A DNA stretch of 64,000 bases from an uncultured Bacteroidaceae bacterium (lineage in GTDB: Bacteria; Bacteroidota; Bacteroidia; Bacteroidales; Bacteroidaceae), in the NCBI GenBank assembly GCA_934394435.1, contig CAKRRN010000009.1, positions 1-64,000 on the forward strand, written 5' to 3'. The notes beneath the pieces are model-generated. The model did not search any database, had not been told where the DNA came from, and saw only the letters and a list, made by a program, of their open reading frames with translations. Below, piece by piece: positions 1 to 9,094 of the stretch. The translations under genes and the position numbers were made by a program. Each line of letters begins with the position of its first letter. Positions within the stretch are counted from its first letter, which is position 1.

Positions 1-123
1 GTATAAGAGATGAAAAATTCTTCCTTTTTAGGCTTGCTACAATCTACGGATATCCCCATGAATAATCCGTTGAGCCAGTCTGAGCTCTGGAGGACGGGCA
101 GCGTGGCTTTGGGGGAAATAAGA
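1..123. other. left edge, no confident gene
   Basis: Two short open frames cross this edge and neither is recognisable. On plus, an ATG at 10 opens 43 codons ending at 141 inside the tRNA terminator stem. On minus, a frame is open from about 146 off the window, with one ATG at 60. The minus frame could be the N-terminus of a gene lying to the left, but without the rest it cannot be decided. Confidence 0.3.
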
Positions 124-160
124 CAGAAGGCAGATAAGTGAAAACCTTACCTGCCTTCTG
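124..160 (-). terminator. terminator of the tRNA-Lys/tRNA-Phe transcript
   Basis: A 15-bp stem (arms CAGAAGGCAGATAAG and CTTACCTGCCTTCTG, one wobble pair) with a short loop lies 10 nt beyond the 3' end of tRNA-Phe. It resembles the stem after the second tRNA-Phe copy near 21.1 kb. Confidence 0.7.
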
Positions 161-169
161 TTCTGTGTG

Positions 170-242
170 TGGTGCCACCAGGAATCGAACCGGGGACACA
201 AGGATTTTCAGTCCTTTGCTCTACCAACTGAGCTATGGCACC
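170..242 (-). tRNA. tRNA-Phe (GAA)
   Basis: The minus strand folds as a full cloverleaf: acceptor GGTGCCA pairs with TGGCACC, the anticodon loop CTGAAAA gives anticodon GAA, and the T loop is TTCGATT. The discriminator is A, and CCA is not encoded. The sequence is identical base for base to the tRNA-Phe at 21058-21130. It is transcribed behind tRNA-Lys, with a 10-nt spacer. Confidence 0.97.
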
Positions 243-252
243 CTCGTAAGAG

Positions 253-325
253 TAACCCGCTTGGGGTTCGAACCCAAGACCCCTTCATTAAAAGTGAAGT
301 GCTCTACCTACTGAGCTAGCGAGTC
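253..325 (-). tRNA. tRNA-Lys (UUU)
   Basis: The minus strand gives acceptor GACTCGC pairing with GCGGGTT (two wobble pairs), a D arm GCTC/GAGC, anticodon loop CTTTTAA (anticodon TTT) and T loop TTCGAAC. It is the first gene of a two-tRNA transcript with tRNA-Phe. Confidence 0.97.
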
Positions 326-365
326 AACCTAAAGACAAACTGCGCTTCTTTGCGCAATTGCGGTG

Positions 366-396
366 CAAAGGTACACACTTTTTCTTATTCCGCAAA
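366..396 (-). promoter_or_regulatory. promoter of the tRNA-Lys/Phe operon
   Basis: On the minus strand TTTG (393-396) is followed after exactly 19 nt by TACCTTTG (366-373). This is a perfect match to the Bacteroidetes housekeeping promoter TTTG-N19-TAnnTTTG. It lies about 40 nt upstream of tRNA-Lys. Confidence 0.85.
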
Positions 397-474
397 GAAA
401 ATGTATGATTTTTTAAAGCGTAAAGGGTTTTCGTGTTCAGTCTCTGTGGTTTATAGAGGTAAATCTCCCCCTTG

Positions 475-1551
475 TTATTTCTCCTCTCCAATGATGAATC
501 GTCGGTAGTAGGAGAGTAGCAGGGTGGTGAGCGGGAGTGCGATGATCAGTCCGATGAAGCCCATCAGGCTGCCCCAAACCGAAAGGCTCAGCAGGATGAC
601 CGCAGGGTTGAGTCCCATGGCGCGTCCCATGATGCGTGGGGTGAGAATCATGTCTTGGATGCCCTGCACCACGGCAAAGACAGCCAGAGCACAAGCCAGG
701 ATGATCCAGAAACTCTGTCCTGTCTCCTGTGACTTGATGAAAGCCAGCAGCAACGTGGGCAGGAAGCCCAGCGTCTGGAGGTAGGGAACCAGATTGAGTA
801 CCCCGATGAACAGTCCCAGTCCGATAGCCATCGGAAAGTCGATGATGAGGAAACCGATGCTGAAGAGGATTCCCACACACAAGGCGATGAGAGCCTGTCC
901 GCGGAAATAAGCGTTCATGCCAGCCTTCACGTCCTGTACAATCATGGCAGCCAGTGTACGTTTCCCCTTGGGGATAAGCGTAAGCCAGGCAGACGAGATC
1001 TTCTCGTAGTCCATCAGAATGAAGAACATATAGAGCAAGACGATAAGGCAGCCCAGCAGTCCGAGTGCGAAGTCGAGTGTGCCAGCAACGATAGACCACA
1101 CCTGGAGGGCTGTGCTCTGGAGTGCGTCCATGAAGGAACTCTGCTGTGCCAGATGTGCCAGGTTGACGCCCTCGGCATACTTTCTGACCGTCTGCTCCAA
1201 TTGCTCCATGAGTCCCGTCTCCACCAGTGTGTCGTGGAAGTACACCTTTGCCAGTTCGCCTATGCGCAAGCTCTCCTCCACGATGGGCGGAATGATAAGT
1301 GCCAAAGCCCCAGCGATGACGCCCCCCACCAGCACCAGAGCCACCAGAATGCTCAGTACCCGTCCGGGCAGGTGGAGTCTGTACTGCAGGAAATGTACGA
1401 GCGGATAGAGCATGTAAGCCAACAGCCATGCTGCGAAGAACGGCAGTAAGACCGTGGACAACCTGTTGAGCAGCCATACGGCAGCCACACACAACAAGAC
1501 CGTCAGCGTCCATCGCACCACGCGGTCGAAAGTGATTTTCTCGTCAAGCAT
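475..1551 (-). CDS. AI-2E family (PerM-like) transporter
   Basis: A 358-residue inner-membrane protein with about seven to eight hydrophobic segments. The C-terminal half has the conserved run GVLNLVPYLQTLG and the segment PRIMGRAMGLNPAVILLSL, which identify the AI-2E/PerM exporter family. The longer open frame would start at 1632, but ATG 1551 (MLDEKITFDR) fits the family length and overlaps the tdk stop by 8 nt, implying translational coupling. The substrate is not fixed by family: relatives export autoinducer-2 or act as ion/proton antiporters. Two-gene operon with tdk. Confidence 0.88.
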   Translation of the reverse strand: MLDEKITFDRVVRWTLTVLLCVAAVWLLNRLSTVLLPFFAAWLLAYMLYPLVHFLQYRLHLPGRVLSILVALVLVGGVIAGALALIIPPIVEESLRIGELAKVYFHDTLVETGLMEQLEQTVRKYAEGVNLAHLAQQSSFMDALQSTALQVWSIVAGTLDFALGLLGCLIVLLYMFFILMDYEKISSAWLTLIPKGKRTLAAMIVQDVKAGMNAYFRGQALIALCVGILFSIGFLIIDFPMAIGLGLFIGVLNLVPYLQTLGFLPTLLLAFIKSQETGQSFWIILACALAVFAVVQGIQDMILTPRIMGRAMGLNPAVILLSLSVWGSLMGFIGLIIALPLTTLLLSYYRRFIIGEEK

Positions 1552-2161
1552 CTGTGTCAGTCCCTCCTTCCTTATGTTTCTCGGCGTGGCACGCTTTTGC
1601 GTAGCACTCGCGGCAAAGCGGTTCGTACTCATGTTTCTCGCCCAGCATCACCTGTTTCTCGCCTGCCACGGTGCGGTGGCTCACGTAAGCCAACGCCCCA
1701 CAATGCACGCAGATGGCGTGAACCTTGGTGACCTCGTCGGCAATGGCGCAGAGATTAGGCATGGGTCCGAAGGGCTGTCCCTTGAAGTCGAGGTCGAGTC
1801 CAGCCACGATCACCCTTATGCCCATGCCAGCGAGTGTGTTGCACACCTCCACGATGTGGTCATCGAGAAACTGCGCCTCGTCGATGCCCACCACGTCGCT
1901 GTCTTGTGCCAGTAGCAGGATATTGGTGGATGAGTCTACGGGTGTGGACATGATGCTGTTTCCCTCATGCGACACCACCTCCTCTTCACTATAGCGCACG
2001 TCGATGGCAGGTTTGAAGATCTCCACCTTCTGGTGGGCGAACTGTGCCCGTCGCAGTCGTCTTATGAGTTCCTCTGTCTTGCCAGAGAACATCGAGCCAC
2101 ATATTACCTCCACGCGTCCCTGGCGCATCATCTCTCCGTTGTTAGAGCCTACATCTTTCAT
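1544..2161 (-). CDS. tdk: thymidine kinase (type II, tetrameric)
   Basis: Phosphorylates thymidine to dTMP in the pyrimidine salvage pathway, in the cytosol. The 205-residue protein has the P-loop GSMFSGKT at 22-29, the DIxAQ-type segment VGIDEAQF, the lasso loop before the C-terminus, and a zinc site made of Cys151, Cys154, Cys183 and Cys186. The start at 2161 gives an 18-residue lead before the kinase core; the internal Met11/Met12 pair is an alternative. A TACCTTTG element at 2224-2231 on the minus strand is the likely -7 box. The gene overlaps the following permease start. Confidence 0.95.
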   Translation of the reverse strand: MKDVGSNNGEMMRQGRVEVICGSMFSGKTEELIRRLRRAQFAHQKVEIFKPAIDVRYSEEEVVSHEGNSIMSTPVDSSTNILLLAQDSDVVGIDEAQFLDDHIVEVCNTLAGMGIRVIVAGLDLDFKGQPFGPMPNLCAIADEVTKVHAICVHCGALAYVSHRTVAGEKQVMLGEKHEYEPLCRECYAKACHAEKHKEGGTDTDA

Positions 2162-2336
2162 TTTCAGCGTATCTGTTATGAATCACGATTTGTATCTATG
2201 GTCGTAACGCTTGTTACTGATGACAAAGGTAGTAATGTTTCTTCATGTGGCATTGCAGAAGAGGTTTTAAAATTTTCCCTTCAGAGTGTGGTAGTCTCTT
2301 ATTTTATCGCTAATTTTGTCCCTAAATATAATAATG

Positions 2337-3053
2337 ATGGGCACATTATACCTGGTCCCCACCCCTGTGGGCAACTTTGAAGACATCACGATGAGAGCCT
2401 TGCGGATTCTCAAGGAAGCGGATTTGATACTGGCGGAAGATACTCGTACGAGCGGTAATCTGCTTCGCCACTTCGACATTAAGAATGCCATGCTCTCTTA
2501 TCATAAGTTCAACGAGCATCAGACCGTGGACCGTGTGGTGGAACGGCTGAAGGGAGGTGAGACGGTGGCTGTGGTGTCAGATGCGGGCACTCCCGGCATC
2601 AGCGACCCTGGTTTTCTGGTGGCACGCGAAGCCATCAAGGCAGGGATAGAAGTGATCACCCTGCCAGGAGCCACCGCTATGGTGCCAGCCCTGGTGAGCA
2701 GCGGACTGCCTTCGGACCGCTTTTGCTTTGAAGGATTCCTGCCACAGAAGAAAGGTCGGCAGAGTCGGCTGAAAGCCTTGGCAGAAGAACCGCGCACGAT
2801 GATCTTCTATGAGTCGCCACACCGCATCGTGAAAGCTCTGGCTCAGATGATGGAAGTATTTGGTGAGGACAGACAGGCAAGCGTCTGTCGCGAGATAAGC
2901 AAGATACACGAGGAGAGCGTGCGAGGCACCCTGTCGGAGATACACGCCCACTTTCTGGAGAACGAGCCAAGAGGCGAGTTTGTGATTGTGGTGGGAGGAT
3001 ATGAGGAAACCAAGCCTACAACAGACAAAGAATATTTATCTAAGGAGGACTGA
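2337..3053 (+). CDS. rsmI: 16S rRNA (cytidine-1402-2'-O)-methyltransferase
   Basis: RsmI 2'-O-methylates C1402 of 16S rRNA in the ribosomal P site using SAM. The 238-residue protein begins GTLYLVPTPVGN and contains EDTRTS, SDAGTPGISDPG and LPGATAMVPAL, all hallmarks of the tetrapyrrole-methylase fold of this family. ATG codons at 2334 and 2337 are adjacent; 2337 gives the usual family start. It is followed after 3 nt by a lipoprotein gene and then hflX, so the three are probably cotranscribed. Confidence 0.95.
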   Translation: MGTLYLVPTPVGNFEDITMRALRILKEADLILAEDTRTSGNLLRHFDIKNAMLSYHKFNEHQTVDRVVERLKGGETVAVVSDAGTPGISDPGFLVAREAIKAGIEVITLPGATAMVPALVSSGLPSDRFCFEGFLPQKKGRQSRLKALAEEPRTMIFYESPHRIVKALAQMMEVFGEDRQASVCREISKIHEESVRGTLSEIHAHFLENEPRGEFVIVVGGYEETKPTTDKEYLSKED

Positions 3054-3056
3054 ACT

Positions 3057-3914
3057 ATGAGGTTACACAATTGCATGATTGTATGTGCGTGTGCGCTGGT
3101 GGCGTGTGCGTGCAACCAAGGTGGAACGAGCAAGGAATCTTTTCAGCAGGAGCGTGACTCGCTGCAACGCGTGATTGACGGGAAGGATGCTGAACTGGAT
3201 GACATCATGGGTACCTTCAACGAGGTGCAGGAAGGTATTCGGCGCATAACCGAGGCTGAGGGCAGGGTGACGGTGGCTGATGCCACACGCGAGAATGCCA
3301 GTAGCCGCGAGGTGATAAAGGAGAACATGGAGTTTATCGAGCAAGCCATGAAGCAGAACCGCGACATGGTGGCTCAGCTGAAAGAGAAACTGCGCACCAG
3401 CAATATCAAAGGCGAGAAGCTCCAGAAGACCATTGCAAACCTGCAGAGCCAGATTGAGCAACAGGCACAACGCATACAGGAGCTGGAAGCCAGTCTGGCG
3501 GAGAAGGATGCTGAACTGGTGCGTCAAGGGCAGGAGATCAGCACACTCAACGACAACGTATCATCGCTCAACGCTGAGAACGATGCCAAGGCAAAAGCCA
3601 TAGCCGCGCAGGACAAGGAGCTGAATGCCGCATGGTTTGTGTTTGGCACCAAGTCGGAACTGAAGGAGCAGAAGATACTGTCGAGCGGTGACGTGCTCAA
3701 GGATGAGAACTTCAACCGCGACTACTTCACCAAGATTGACATCCGATACGACAAGGAGGTGAAGCTCTATAGCAAGAGTGCTAAACTGCTGACCACCCAT
3801 CCCAAGGGATCGTATACCCTAAGCAAAGATGCGCAAGGGCAGTATGAGTTACACATCACAGATGCCAAACGCTTCTGGAGCGTAAGCAAGTATCTGGTGG
3901 TGCAAGTGAAATGA
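3057..3914 (+). CDS. coiled-coil lipoprotein of unknown function
   Basis: A 285-residue protein with a signal peptide and lipobox (LVAC, lipidated Cys17). Residues about 30-200 are strongly heptad-like, rich in Gln, Glu and Lys, and predict a long coiled coil. The last 80 residues form a small beta-rich domain. It is probably anchored in the envelope and projects into the periplasm. Relatives are common in Bacteroidales and are sometimes mislabelled as ParA; no ATPase motif is present here. It starts 3 nt after rsmI, and its stop overlaps an ATG (ATGA at 3911) that leads toward hflX. Confidence 0.75.
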   Translation: MRLHNCMIVCACALVACACNQGGTSKESFQQERDSLQRVIDGKDAELDDIMGTFNEVQEGIRRITEAEGRVTVADATRENASSREVIKENMEFIEQAMKQNRDMVAQLKEKLRTSNIKGEKLQKTIANLQSQIEQQAQRIQELEASLAEKDAELVRQGQEISTLNDNVSSLNAENDAKAKAIAAQDKELNAAWFVFGTKSELKEQKILSSGDVLKDENFNRDYFTKIDIRYDKEVKLYSKSAKLLTTHPKGSYTLSKDAQGQYELHITDAKRFWSVSKYLVVQVK

Positions 3915-3929
3915 AATCTAAAAAAAACT

Positions 3930-5264
3930 TTGAAGACAACCAGAAGTAAATATTACAATGCCTCGCGCTCTTCCCTCTCGCCAGAGACGGGAAAGAGCAT
4001 AAAGGCGCAGTCGGACAACCTCGGAGGAGAGGTGCAGGAGACTGCTATACTGATAGGACTGGTGACACCCCTGCAGGGTGAGCGCAAGACACAGGAGTAT
4101 CTGGACGAACTGGAGTTTCTGGCAGAGACAGCCGGAGCACACACCGTGAAGCGTTTTACACAGAAGATGAACGGGCCAAGTGCTGTCACCTATCTGGGTA
4201 TAGGTAAGTTGCAGGAGATACGTGCCTACATACAGGCAGAGGAGGATGCCGAAAGAGAAGTGTCGATGGCCATCTTCGACGATGAGCTGAGTGCCAAGCA
4301 GTTGCGCAACATCGAAAACGAGTTGCACATAAAGGTGCTGGACCGTACAAGCCTCATACTCGATATCTTTGCCATGCGTGCACAGACCGCCAATGCCAAG
4401 ACACAGGTGGAGCTGGCACAATACCGCTACATGTTGCCCCGACTGCAGCGCATGTGGACACACCTTGAGCGACAAGGAGGAGGAAGCGGTTCGGGTGGAG
4501 GAAAAGGATCCGTAGGACTGCGTGGACCCGGTGAGACACAGCTGGAGATGGACCGCCGTATCATCCTAAACCGTATGAGTCTGCTCAAACAACGACTGGC
4601 AGACATCGATCGGCAGAAGACTACGCAACGCAGCAACCGTGGACGTATGATAAGAGTGGCGTTGGTGGGCTATACGAATGTGGGCAAGAGCACGCTGATG
4701 AACCTGCTCTCGAAGAGTGAGGTGTTTGCGGAGAACAAACTCTTTGCCACACTGGACACCACTGTGCGCAAGGTCATCGTAGACAATCTGCCCTTTCTGC
4801 TGTCTGATACGGTAGGGTTCATACGCAAACTGCCTACAGACCTGGTGGACTCCTTCAAGAGCACACTGGACGAGGTACGCGAGGCAGACCTCTTGCTGCA
4901 TGTGGTGGACATCTCTCACCCCGACTTTGAGGAACAGATAAAGGTGGTGGAGAAGACGCTGGCAGACTTGGGATGCGCCGAGAAACCCTCGATGATTATC
5001 TTCAACAAGATAGATGCGTACACCTGGGAGGAGAAGGATGCCGATGACCTGACGCCAGCCACGAAGCGTAACGTGTCGGTAGATGAGCTTATCCACAGTT
5101 GGATGGCTCGTATGGGCGACAACTGCCTGTTTATCTCCGCTCGTGAGAAGACGAATATCGACACTCTGAAGCGTGTGCTCTACGACCGTGTGAAGGAGCT
5201 GCACGTGCAGAAATACCCCTACAACGATTTCCTCTTCCAGCACTACGACGAGCAAGGGGAGTAA
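3930..5264 (+). CDS. hflX: ribosome-associated GTPase HflX
   Basis: HflX binds the 50S subunit and splits stalled or heat-damaged ribosomes. The 444-residue frame has the N-terminal HflX domain (TYLGIGKLQEI, DDELSAKQLRNIE), a glycine-rich linker followed by GPGETQLEMDRR, and the G domain with G1 GYTNVGKST near residue 247, G3 DTVGFI and G4 NKID. The start is unclear: the frame has only TTG at 3930, or GTG at 4032 just before the conserved QETAILIG. An ATG at 3911 overlaps the previous stop but is out of frame by one base, separated by a run of eight A. Confidence 0.88.
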   Translation: MKTTRSKYYNASRSSLSPETGKSIKAQSDNLGGEVQETAILIGLVTPLQGERKTQEYLDELEFLAETAGAHTVKRFTQKMNGPSAVTYLGIGKLQEIRAYIQAEEDAEREVSMAIFDDELSAKQLRNIENELHIKVLDRTSLILDIFAMRAQTANAKTQVELAQYRYMLPRLQRMWTHLERQGGGSGSGGGKGSVGLRGPGETQLEMDRRIILNRMSLLKQRLADIDRQKTTQRSNRGRMIRVALVGYTNVGKSTLMNLLSKSEVFAENKLFATLDTTVRKVIVDNLPFLLSDTVGFIRKLPTDLVDSFKSTLDEVREADLLLHVVDISHPDFEEQIKVVEKTLADLGCAEKPSMIIFNKIDAYTWEEKDADDLTPATKRNVSVDELIHSWMARMGDNCLFISAREKTNIDTLKRVLYDRVKELHVQKYPYNDFLFQHYDEQGE

Positions 5265-5342
5265 AAAACAAGCCCCTGCGCTAATATAAATAACAGACAA
5301 TACAGAAAGTAAATTCGTTCAAAAAAAAGGAAATACATTATT

Positions 5343-6992
5343 ATGGTAGAATTCAAGTATGCTCCCATGTTTCAGATGGGAAAGGATACCACCCAGTATC
5401 GGTTGTTGAGCCGTGAGGGAGTAAGCACATCCGAGTTTGAAGGGAAGACCATCCTGAAGGTCTCGAAGGAAGCCTTGACGCTGTTGGCACAGCAAGCCTT
5501 CCACGATGTGGAGTTCACCTTGCGCCGTGAGCACAACGAGCAGGTGGCAAAGATTCTGACAGACCCCGAGGCATCAGAGAATGACAAGTACGTGGCATTG
5601 CAGTTCCTGCGTAATGCAGAGACAGCTGCCAAGGGAATCCTCCCCTTCTGTCAGGATACAGGTACAGCCATCATACATGGTGAGAAAGGACAGCGCGTGT
5701 GGACAGACTTCGAAGACGAAGAAGCCTTGAGCCGTGGTGTGTTCAACACCTTCACACAAGACAATCTGCGCTACTCGCAGAACGCACCTCTGAACATGTA
5801 CGACGAGGTGAACACCCGTTGCAACCTGCCCGCACAAATCGATATCGAAGCAACAGAAGGCGATGAGTACCGTTTCGTGATGGTGGCAAAGGGAGGCGGT
5901 TCTGCCAACAAGACCTACTTCTATCCCATGACCAAGGCAACCATCCAAAACGAAGGGACACTCCTGCCCTTCCTGGTGGAGAAGATGAAGAGCCTGGGCA
6001 CAGCAGCTTGCCCACCTTACCATATTGCCTTCGTGATAGGAGGTACCAGCGCAGAGAAGAACCTGCTGACCGTGAAGTTAGCTTCTATCAAATACTATGA
6101 CAACCTGCCTACCACTGGTGACGAGACAGGACGTGCCTTCCGCGACATCGACCTGGAACAGAAACTGCTGGAAGAGGCTCATAAGATAGGGCTGGGCGCA
6201 CAGTTCGGCGGTAAGTATCTGGCACATGATATCCGTGTGATTCGTCTGCCTCGTCATGGAGCAAGCTGTCCTATCGGTATGGGTGTGAGCTGTTCGGCTG
6301 ACCGCAACATCAAGGCAAAGATCAACAAGGACGGTATCTGGTTGGAGCAGATGGATCAGAACCCCACAGAACTGATTCCTGAGGAGCTGCGTAAGCCAGG
6401 CGAAGGTGGCAAGGGCATAGAGATAGATTTGGACAAGGGCATCGATGCCGTGAGAGCCGAACTGACGAAGTATCCCGTGAGCACACGTGTGAACCTGAAG
6501 GGTACCATCATCGTGGCACGTGACATTGCCCACGCTAAGCTGAAGGCACGTCTGGATGCAGGTGAAGAAATGCCTGACTACTTCAAAAACCATCCTATCC
6601 TGTATGCAGGACCAGCCAAGACTCCAGAGGGATATCCCTGTGGCAGTATGGGTCCCACAACAGCCAACCGTATGGACCCCTATGTGGATGAGTTCCAGGA
6701 TCACGGAGCCAGCCTGGTGATGATAGCCAAAGGAAACCGTGGTCAGGTGGTGACAGATGCCTGTCAGAAGCATGGCGGATTCTATCTGGGTACCATTGGA
6801 GGTGTGGCAGCCGTACTCTCGCAGAGCAGTATCAAGAGTATTGAGTGTGTGGAGTATCCCGAACTGGGTATGGAAGCCATCTGGAAGATTACCGTGGAGG
6901 ACTTCCCTGCCTTCATTCTGGTAGACGACAAGGGTAACGACTTCTTCAAGCAGTTAAAGCCCTGGACTCCCTGCACAGCTTGTCAGAAGTGA
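5343..6992 (+). CDS. class I (iron-sulfur) fumarate hydratase
   Basis: Interconverts fumarate and malate; in these anaerobes it works in the reductive branch leading to succinate. The 549-residue single-chain enzyme matches class I fumarases: N-terminal alpha-type domain with CQDTGTAI, a central SADRNIKAKI region, and a C-terminal beta-type domain with GPTTANRMDPY. The conserved cysteines in these blocks would hold the oxygen-sensitive [4Fe-4S] cluster. It stands alone between hflX and a hairpin terminator. Succinate made by this route can feed methylmalonyl-CoA mutase, encoded near 47 kb. Confidence 0.93.
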   Translation: MVEFKYAPMFQMGKDTTQYRLLSREGVSTSEFEGKTILKVSKEALTLLAQQAFHDVEFTLRREHNEQVAKILTDPEASENDKYVALQFLRNAETAAKGILPFCQDTGTAIIHGEKGQRVWTDFEDEEALSRGVFNTFTQDNLRYSQNAPLNMYDEVNTRCNLPAQIDIEATEGDEYRFVMVAKGGGSANKTYFYPMTKATIQNEGTLLPFLVEKMKSLGTAACPPYHIAFVIGGTSAEKNLLTVKLASIKYYDNLPTTGDETGRAFRDIDLEQKLLEEAHKIGLGAQFGGKYLAHDIRVIRLPRHGASCPIGMGVSCSADRNIKAKINKDGIWLEQMDQNPTELIPEELRKPGEGGKGIEIDLDKGIDAVRAELTKYPVSTRVNLKGTIIVARDIAHAKLKARLDAGEEMPDYFKNHPILYAGPAKTPEGYPCGSMGPTTANRMDPYVDEFQDHGASLVMIAKGNRGQVVTDACQKHGGFYLGTIGGVAAVLSQSSIKSIECVEYPELGMEAIWKITVEDFPAFILVDDKGNDFFKQLKPWTPCTACQK

Positions 6993-7054
6993 TCAGAGAG
7001 AGACTGTCACTTTTTCATAAACCCCAAGTCAAACAATGAATGGGGCAAGGGGTA

Positions 7055-7083
7055 GAGGATGTGTCAACGAAGGACACATCCTC
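7055..7083 (+). terminator. hairpin downstream of fumarase
   Basis: Arms GAGGATGTGT (7055-7064) and ACACATCCTC (7074-7083) form a perfect 10-bp stem with a 9-nt loop, followed by a modest pyrimidine tract. It is the probable terminator of the fumarase transcript. Confidence 0.6.
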
Positions 7084-7171
7084 TTCTTGCTTGACAAGCA
7101 GACTCGGAGCAACCCGATGGCTCGGAGACCGTATTTCATAGAAACAAACATAATCAAAAACAGTTCTGCGT

Positions 7172-8902
7172 ATGACAAACATCTCTTACAAATCAATCTT
7201 ACGGAAGTTGCTGTTGCACAACAGCCTCTTGTCTTTTGTGCAAGCGTTCCTCTGCATCCTTCTGCTGTCCACAGCAGCGTGGGCGGCTGACATCAAGGGT
7301 ACCATAACCTGCAAGGGCAAAGGCGTGGCAGGTGTGGTGGTGTCTGACGGTTTGGCCTTTGCTACCACCGATGCCCACGGTGCCTACACCCTCAACTCGG
7401 ACAAGAAGAACGGTTACATCTTCTATGTGATTCCCTCTGGTTACATGCCACAGGTGGCAGACGGAGACTGGGCAGAGGAAATCTTCGGAGGTTTCTGGCA
7501 GTCTCTCACCTCGCCTCAGGATGACAAAGACGAGCAGCACGACTTTGCCTTGCGACGTGTAGACAACGACCACCATATCATGGTGTTCGAGGCAGACCCA
7601 CAGTTGGCAAACCGTGCGGATACCAAGGATATGAAACTCTATAAGCGTCTTTTCCTGCCACGTATCAAGCAGGAATGCAAGAAGGCAGGTAAGACCCCCA
7701 TCTACTCAACCGTGTTGGGCGACCTGTCGTGGGATAACTATTGGTACAGCAATCACTTCACCATTGCAGACTACAAGGCACTCATCGTGAAGAACCGCAA
7801 GTCGTACGGCATGAGACATTTCTGTGTGACGGGTAATCATGACAACAATCCTGCTACGCCTCATTCGGCAGAGACAGACTTCGAGGCTTCTGCCTCCTTT
7901 CGTGAAGCGGTCGGTCCCAACTATTATTCCTATAATATAGGTAAGGTGCACTATGTGGTGCTGGACGATATCGTCTATGAGAACCGTCCGAGCAAGTCAG
8001 GTAAGTACCGCAAGGGAATCGTGGGTATGCGTGATTATGAGACTGGTCTTACCGATGAGCAGTTGGAATGGTTGCAGAAAGACCTCTCCTATGTAGACCC
8101 TAACACCCCCGTGTTTGTAAGTATGCACGCCCCTGCATGGGCAGAGAATGGACGTTTTGAAGTGGTGGAACGTCTGCCGTACAACAAGACCACAGAGCGT
8201 CTGTGTAAGGCACTCAGCAAGTTTAGTACTGTGCATATCATGTCGGGTCACCGTCATCAATGCTATAATATGCAGCCCAAGCAGTATCCCAATATCATGG
8301 AGCACTCTCTGGGTGCTGTGGGCGGTAACCTGTGGGCATCAGGAGGCTATACAGGTCATCCCACTTGTGTGGACGGTACACCAGGTGGCTATCAGGTGTT
8401 CACCATCAACGGACGCGACATCTCATGGCAGCTACGCACCTTGGAGGGAACAGGCAACGAGCAGTTTCGTATCATCGATGGCAATACGCTGAAGGAATAC
8501 CAGCGCACGCACAGCGTATGGCAAGCTATCATGAAAGCCTATCCTGGGCGACAAGACTTCTCGAAGCTGGCAGACAACACGGTGCTGGTGAACGTGTTCA
8601 ACTACGACCGCGAGTGGAAGGTAAAGGTGTATGAGGAAGGAAAGGAGATTCCCGTAGAGCGTATCAAGTGTGAAGATCCCTATGTGACCATGACCTTTGA
8701 CATTCCCATGTTTGCAAAGAAGAAGAAATATGGTGAAGGAAACTCTACCAAGTACAATACGCATACGTTCTGTGCTGTGGCAAGTAAGCCCGACACGAAG
8801 ATAACCGTAGAGGTGACAGACCGCTTTGGCAGAGTCTATCGCAGTACCAAGGATCGTCCTATCAGTTGCACCCTTGAGGCTCTTGCACCCTCTGGGGAGT
8901 AA
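7172..8902 (+). CDS. secreted calcineurin-like metallophosphoesterase
   Basis: A 576-residue exported protein with a signal peptide ending near AWA/ADIKG. An Ig-like N-terminal domain (about 38-110) precedes the metallophosphoesterase core, which shows EADPQL, GDLSWDNYW, GNHDNNP, MHAPAW and GHRHQCY, the metal-binding motifs I to V of the superfamily. A C-terminal beta domain follows (about 430-576). This N-core-C architecture is typical of Bacteroidota exported phosphoesterases; substrate unknown (phosphodiester or phosphomonoester). Its TAA stop is the first codon of a 22-bp tandem repeat. Confidence 0.88.
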   Translation: MTNISYKSILRKLLLHNSLLSFVQAFLCILLLSTAAWAADIKGTITCKGKGVAGVVVSDGLAFATTDAHGAYTLNSDKKNGYIFYVIPSGYMPQVADGDWAEEIFGGFWQSLTSPQDDKDEQHDFALRRVDNDHHIMVFEADPQLANRADTKDMKLYKRLFLPRIKQECKKAGKTPIYSTVLGDLSWDNYWYSNHFTIADYKALIVKNRKSYGMRHFCVTGNHDNNPATPHSAETDFEASASFREAVGPNYYSYNIGKVHYVVLDDIVYENRPSKSGKYRKGIVGMRDYETGLTDEQLEWLQKDLSYVDPNTPVFVSMHAPAWAENGRFEVVERLPYNKTTERLCKALSKFSTVHIMSGHRHQCYNMQPKQYPNIMEHSLGAVGGNLWASGGYTGHPTCVDGTPGGYQVFTINGRDISWQLRTLEGTGNEQFRIIDGNTLKEYQRTHSVWQAIMKAYPGRQDFSKLADNTVLVNVFNYDREWKVKVYEEGKEIPVERIKCEDPYVTMTFDIPMFAKKKKYGEGNSTKYNTHTFCAVASKPDTKITVEVTDRFGRVYRSTKDRPISCTLEALAPSGE

Positions 8903-8970
8903 TACGTATTAAATGGACAAGTAATACGTATTAAATGGGCAAGTAATACGTATTAAATGGACAAGTAATA
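8900..8970. repeat. three tandem 22-bp repeats with a palindromic core
   Basis: Units lie at 8900-8921, 8922-8943 and 8944-8965, with a 5-nt partial fourth. Each holds the palindrome AATACGTATT, and units 1 and 3 are identical while unit 2 differs by one base. The array ends in AAGTAATATAGT, the same string that starts the dispersed repeat copies at 21236 and 51696. It begins on the stop codon of the phosphoesterase gene. The remaining bases to 9094 hold one short hairpin around ACTTCAT/ATGAAGT and no gene. Confidence 0.9.
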
Positions 8971-9094
8971 TAGTAATACTTTTTGGTTGAATCTATTTGT
9001 CAACTTCATAAGGTATGAAGTCAACTCTTTAGATATAGCTTACCACCTCTAAATTTCTACTGAGCTGAAATAAGATTTTATGACTGTTTTGTGT

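Noticed and set aside
10..141. 43-codon plus-strand frame at the left edge
   Set aside because: It runs into the tRNA terminator stem and has no recognisable motif; the minus-strand frame there is equally open.
437..1513. Long open frame in the alternate frame of the AI-2E permease gene
   Set aside because: It is rich in His, Gly, Arg and Thr without hydrophobic structure, while the overlapping frame encodes a clear membrane protein.
8900..8970. Tandem repeats as a CRISPR array
   Set aside because: Units are contiguous with no spacers and are only 22 bp, and no cas genes are in the window.
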